Below, piece by piece: positions 8,535 through 10,122 of a stretch of DNA of 10,122 nucleotides (its first letter is position 1; each line of letters opens with the position of its first letter). The position numbers were made by a program, and so were the translations under genes. The notes under the pieces are model-generated. The model saw only the letters and a program-made list of their open reading frames with translations. It made no database searches and was not told the origin of the DNA. The DNA is taken from assembly GCA_003024985.2 (NCBI GenBank), contig PXIH01S0079764.1. The stretch is one strand, 5' to 3'. This stretch comes from Euperipatoides rowelli. Its lineage: Eukaryota > Onychophora > Udeonychophora > Euonychophora > Peripatopsidae.

Positions 8535-8720
8535 AAGCTTATCAAACCCGAAAATAAGTCAACAAAACGTCCAGGAAAAAAAAAAAAGCTTATTAAACCC
8601 GACAAGAAATGAACAAAACGTCCATACAACTAAAAAAAAAAAAAAAAAAACTTATAAAAATTTTTACAACCAATTTTTGTCAATGAACAGCCCACAATTG
8701 ACCAGTAATATTTTTTTCAG
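8535..8720. repeat. Two and a half A-tract tandem units inside the hAT element
   Basis: Units begin AAGCTTAT at 8535 and 8586, share AAACCCGA and AACAAAACGTCCA, and end in long A runs. A more diverged third unit starts near 8648 (AAACTTATAAA). Spacing is 51 then 62 bp, the difference coming mostly from A-run length. CCCGACAA occurs at 8608-8615 and again at 8721-8728 near the right terminus. These look like subterminal repeats copied along with their A tracts. Confidence 0.65.
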
Positions 8721-8759
8721 CCCGACAAACAATTTCAGTTGGACATCACTGGTTTAGAT

Positions 8760-9116
8760 CTTCTGATGTAATGTTTCCCTCTACCCAAATGACATCAGTC
8801 AAATATAATAAAGTGTGTTGAGAAATTTATTCATAATTCAGATGTGTGAAATATAGAAATTTATAATTGTATGACATAATGCATTCAACATCTTTACCTT
8901 TATTTAAATTTTGGTATAGCCTAAAGCAAAAAAAAAAAAAATTAACTCTTTTCTAAAATTAAATAAATAAATTCGTTAAGTTAAATCCTAATATTTAATC
9001 TTCAACATTTGCTTATAAATGTGTAGCCTACCATAAATTTTAAATATTTTTAAAACAATTTAAAGTTAGGGTTAGTCTTGTGGTTTTAAGTTTAGAATCT
9101 CATTAAAATATTGTAC
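8760..9116. other. AT-rich stretch without a gene
   Basis: No open frame of note and no repeat with clear ends is seen. It contains an A run of about 13 bases near 8929-8941. Confidence 0.5.
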
Positions 9117-9267
9117 AATGCAGACATAAATTACTGATAATTAATTAATAGATGCATTAATAATTTCAAAATATTTAATTGTTATTGTTAATTTTGATTG
9201 TCATAACAATTCAATATTTTGAAATTATGTAAGCGTCTACTAATTATCAGCTAATTTAGTCTGGAAT
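9117..9267. mobile_element. Foldback / MITE-like palindromic element, about 150 bp
   Basis: Almost the whole segment is one imperfect palindrome centred near 9193. The left arm begins CAATGCAGACATAAATTACT (9117-9136); the reverse complement of the right end reads CAATTCCAGACTAAATTAGC. Inner blocks CTGATAATTA, TAATTTCAAAATATT and AATTGTTAT recur inverted in both arms, with a few small indels. The unpaired loop is only about ten bases. Ends starting CAG would fit a hAT-type MITE, but no convincing target duplication was found, so the superfamily is open. It abuts the SINE head that follows. Confidence 0.65.
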
Positions 9268-9270
9268 TGC

Positions 9271-9352
9271 TGCCCTGCGGGGGCTAGCCGTGCGGTGAAA
9301 CGCACGTTATTGTAATCCGNNGGCCTGGGTTCAAGGCTGGCGGAAGGTGATA
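9271..9352 (+). mobile_element. tRNA-derived SINE head with Pol III promoter boxes
   Basis: A GC-rich block holds a B-box-like GGTTCAAGGCT (9328-9338; consensus GGTTCRANNCC) and, about 32 bases upstream, an A-box-like TAGCCGTGCGG (9285-9295; one position off consensus). That spacing is normal for an internal RNA polymerase III promoter. CGTGCG (9289-9294) and CGCACG (9301-9306) form a six-pair stem around GTGAAA, stronger than a usual tRNA D-arm. Two undetermined bases lie at 9320-9321. The rest of the body may run to the T8A11 tract at 9471-9489, which could be its tail; no target duplication was seen. A whole tRNA cloverleaf cannot be drawn, so it is not called a tRNA gene. Confidence 0.6.
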
Positions 9353-9426
9353 ATTTGTATAAAATGTTTTTCTGCATAATTAGAAGTAAAATTATGATGG
9401 ACTAGATGTATTAAATATTATTTATG

Positions 9427-9452
9427 GATATATATATACATATATATACATG
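9427..9452. repeat. TA/CATA microsatellite
   Basis: Alternating TA with two CATA interruptions forms a simple repeat of about 26 bases. Confidence 0.85.
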
Positions 9453-9470
9453 ATGTTCTTTGTAAATAAA

Positions 9471-9489
9471 TTTTTTTTAAAAAAAAAAA
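9471..9489. repeat. T8A11 tract
   Basis: Eight T are followed directly by eleven A, self-complementary over eight pairs. It may mark the tail of the SINE upstream. Confidence 0.7.
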
Positions 9490-9740
9490 TTGGTGGCCAT
9501 CTTGAAAGGCGGGAGGAGACCATGTCAGATAACTTGCATTGATAAAAATGGTACAAGTTCTCGGAAAAACATGTAGTCTACTTGTTTTCATTACTAAAGA
9601 TGAGATTTTAATTGATTTCTTCATCAATTAAAACCTAATTGTAGTGGATCTAAAAAGAGTACAATCGTCAATCACATGGTTTTCTTTTTCCTTCAGACCT
9701 ACTAGCAATATCTCTCGGTCTAAAATAATAATGAAGTCAA
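9490..9740. other. Stretch between the two SINE-like elements, with a small perfect hairpin
   Basis: No gene is supported; the 69-codon minus-strand frame across 9418-9627 reads through the microsatellite and T/A tract and is chance. The one ordered structure is TTTTAATTGAT (9606-9616) and its exact inverted copy ATCAATTAAAA (9623-9633) with a six-base loop. Confidence 0.5.
9606..9633. repeat. Perfect 11-bp stem hairpin, loop TTCTTC
   Basis: TTTTAATTGAT (9606-9616) pairs exactly with ATCAATTAAAA (9623-9633). No T run follows, so it is not a transcription terminator of the usual type. Function unknown. Confidence 0.7.
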
Positions 9741-9862
9741 GGGGAGTAGCTCAGTGGGTTGGCTGAGCTGCTATGTATTCTTAGTATAAGCCAAGCTGGC
9801 GACTCGAGTTCGCCCAAAGAGCTAGCTCATTGGGTTTGTCGCTTGAGCTATTTAGCCTCTTT
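9741..9862 (+). mobile_element. SINE with two tandem tRNA-like heads
   Basis: GGGGAGTAGCTCAGTGGGTT (9741-9760) resembles the 5' part of a tRNA and contains an exact A box, TAGCTCAGTGG (9747-9757). A B-box-like GAGTTCGCCC (9807-9816) follows, longer than usual from the A box. Straight after it, GAGCTAGCTCATTGGGTTTG carries a second exact A box, TAGCTCATTGG (9823-9833), exactly 76 bases after the first, about one tRNA length. No second B box was found. A T run at 9859-9863 could stop Pol III. This fits a dimeric SINE, or one head with a partial second tRNA. It is not a working tRNA gene. Confidence 0.6.
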
Positions 9863-9988
9863 TTCAACTTGTCTTTCTTCTGAAAGATAGGAAGAAAAGA
9901 GGTGTTATCAACATAGAGTTTAAAAATTAGAAAATTAAGGTATTAAATGTGTAAAATAAAGATTATCTGTTAATGAAAGGCAACTTTA

Positions 9989-10011
9989 TTTTTTTAAAAA
10001 AAAAAAAAAAA
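9989..10011. repeat. T7A16 tract
   Basis: Seven T then sixteen A, similar in form to the tract at 9471-9489; possibly the tail of the dimeric SINE upstream. Confidence 0.7.
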
Positions 10012-10122
10012 TAATGAAATGTATAATCCGTATCTACTTTCCACCATTTTGTAATTGTAGGCTTAATGTGACAGTTCGATCCTTCACAGACCAATCAGAT
10101 TGTGTAGATTAGTTCACTAGCA

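Larger units (their letters stand above)
7948..8751. mobile_element. Non-autonomous hAT-like DNA transposon (804 bp)
   Basis: The left end CAGCCATGTCCAAC (7948-7961) and the right end GTTGGACATCACTG (8738-8751) are inverted copies matching at 12 of 14 positions and start with the CAG typical of hAT elements. The flanks carry an 8-bp target duplication, GTTTATAT (7940-7947) and GTTTAGAT (8752-8759), with one mismatch; eight bases is the hAT size. Inside are a GC-rich palindrome near the left end and A-rich tandem units near the right end. No transposase domain is recognised in any of the short internal frames, so it would have moved by a transposase supplied elsewhere. The GCGGCCC-rich left end recalls hAT families widespread in animals, but that is from memory. 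Confidence 0.8.

Noticed and set aside
8333-8757. Overlapping frames on both strands at the right of the hAT element
   Set aside because: They are produced by A-tract repeats, with poly-Lys on one strand and poly-Phe on the other.
9064-9076. Telomere-like GTTAGGGTTAG
   Set aside because: Only about two repeats in AT-rich DNA; expected by chance.
10074-10082. B-box GTTCGATCC, possible third SINE or tRNA
   Set aside because: No A box at a proper distance upstream and the window ends soon after.
1-10122. CRISPR array, bacterial operon or intact tRNA/rRNA gene
   Set aside because: No regularly spaced repeats with unique spacers, no bacterial gene structure and no complete tRNA fold were found.

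Overview
This is an AT-rich window of animal nuclear DNA made almost wholly of decayed transposable elements. I see no intact host gene and no long reading frame. Non-LTR retrotransposon relics, a hAT-type DNA transposon, tRNA-derived SINE heads, a foldback element and a possible Helitron terminus together point to an invertebrate, perhaps an arthropod. That is inference; nothing here fixes the species. Undetermined bases (N) lie at 8283 and 9320-9321.

Layout: 1-240 is a G-rich, nearly C-free degenerate minisatellite, followed by a Helitron-like 3' end (CTAG at 287-290). From about 4140 down to 480 on the minus strand lies a frameshifted but nearly complete non-LTR retrotransposon (element E1). 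It reads ORF1-like segment, apurinic-type endonuclease, reverse transcriptase, thumb and a C-terminal CX2CX7HX4C zinc knuckle. From about 4321 to about 7180 on the plus strand lies a second, related but different element (E2). It has an ORF1-like segment, endonuclease motifs, a reverse-transcriptase fragment lacking the catalytic core, and a zinc knuckle of the same spacing. The two stand head to head, and their 5' parts form an inverted repeat around 4084-4370.

The region 7181-7939 is AT-rich with no recognisable gene. At 7948-8751 is an 804-bp non-autonomous hAT-like element, with 14-bp terminal inverted repeats (12/14 matching) and an 8-bp target duplication (7/8 matching). The rest holds a foldback/MITE-like palindrome (9117-9267), a tRNA-like SINE head (9271-9352), a TA microsatellite, T/A tracts, a small perfect hairpin and a second SINE with two tRNA-like promoter heads about 76 bp apart (9741-9862).

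No working biological system is apparent. The most informative content is the pair of head-to-head retrotransposons and the well-bounded hAT element. All family assignments rest on motifs read by eye, not on database searches.
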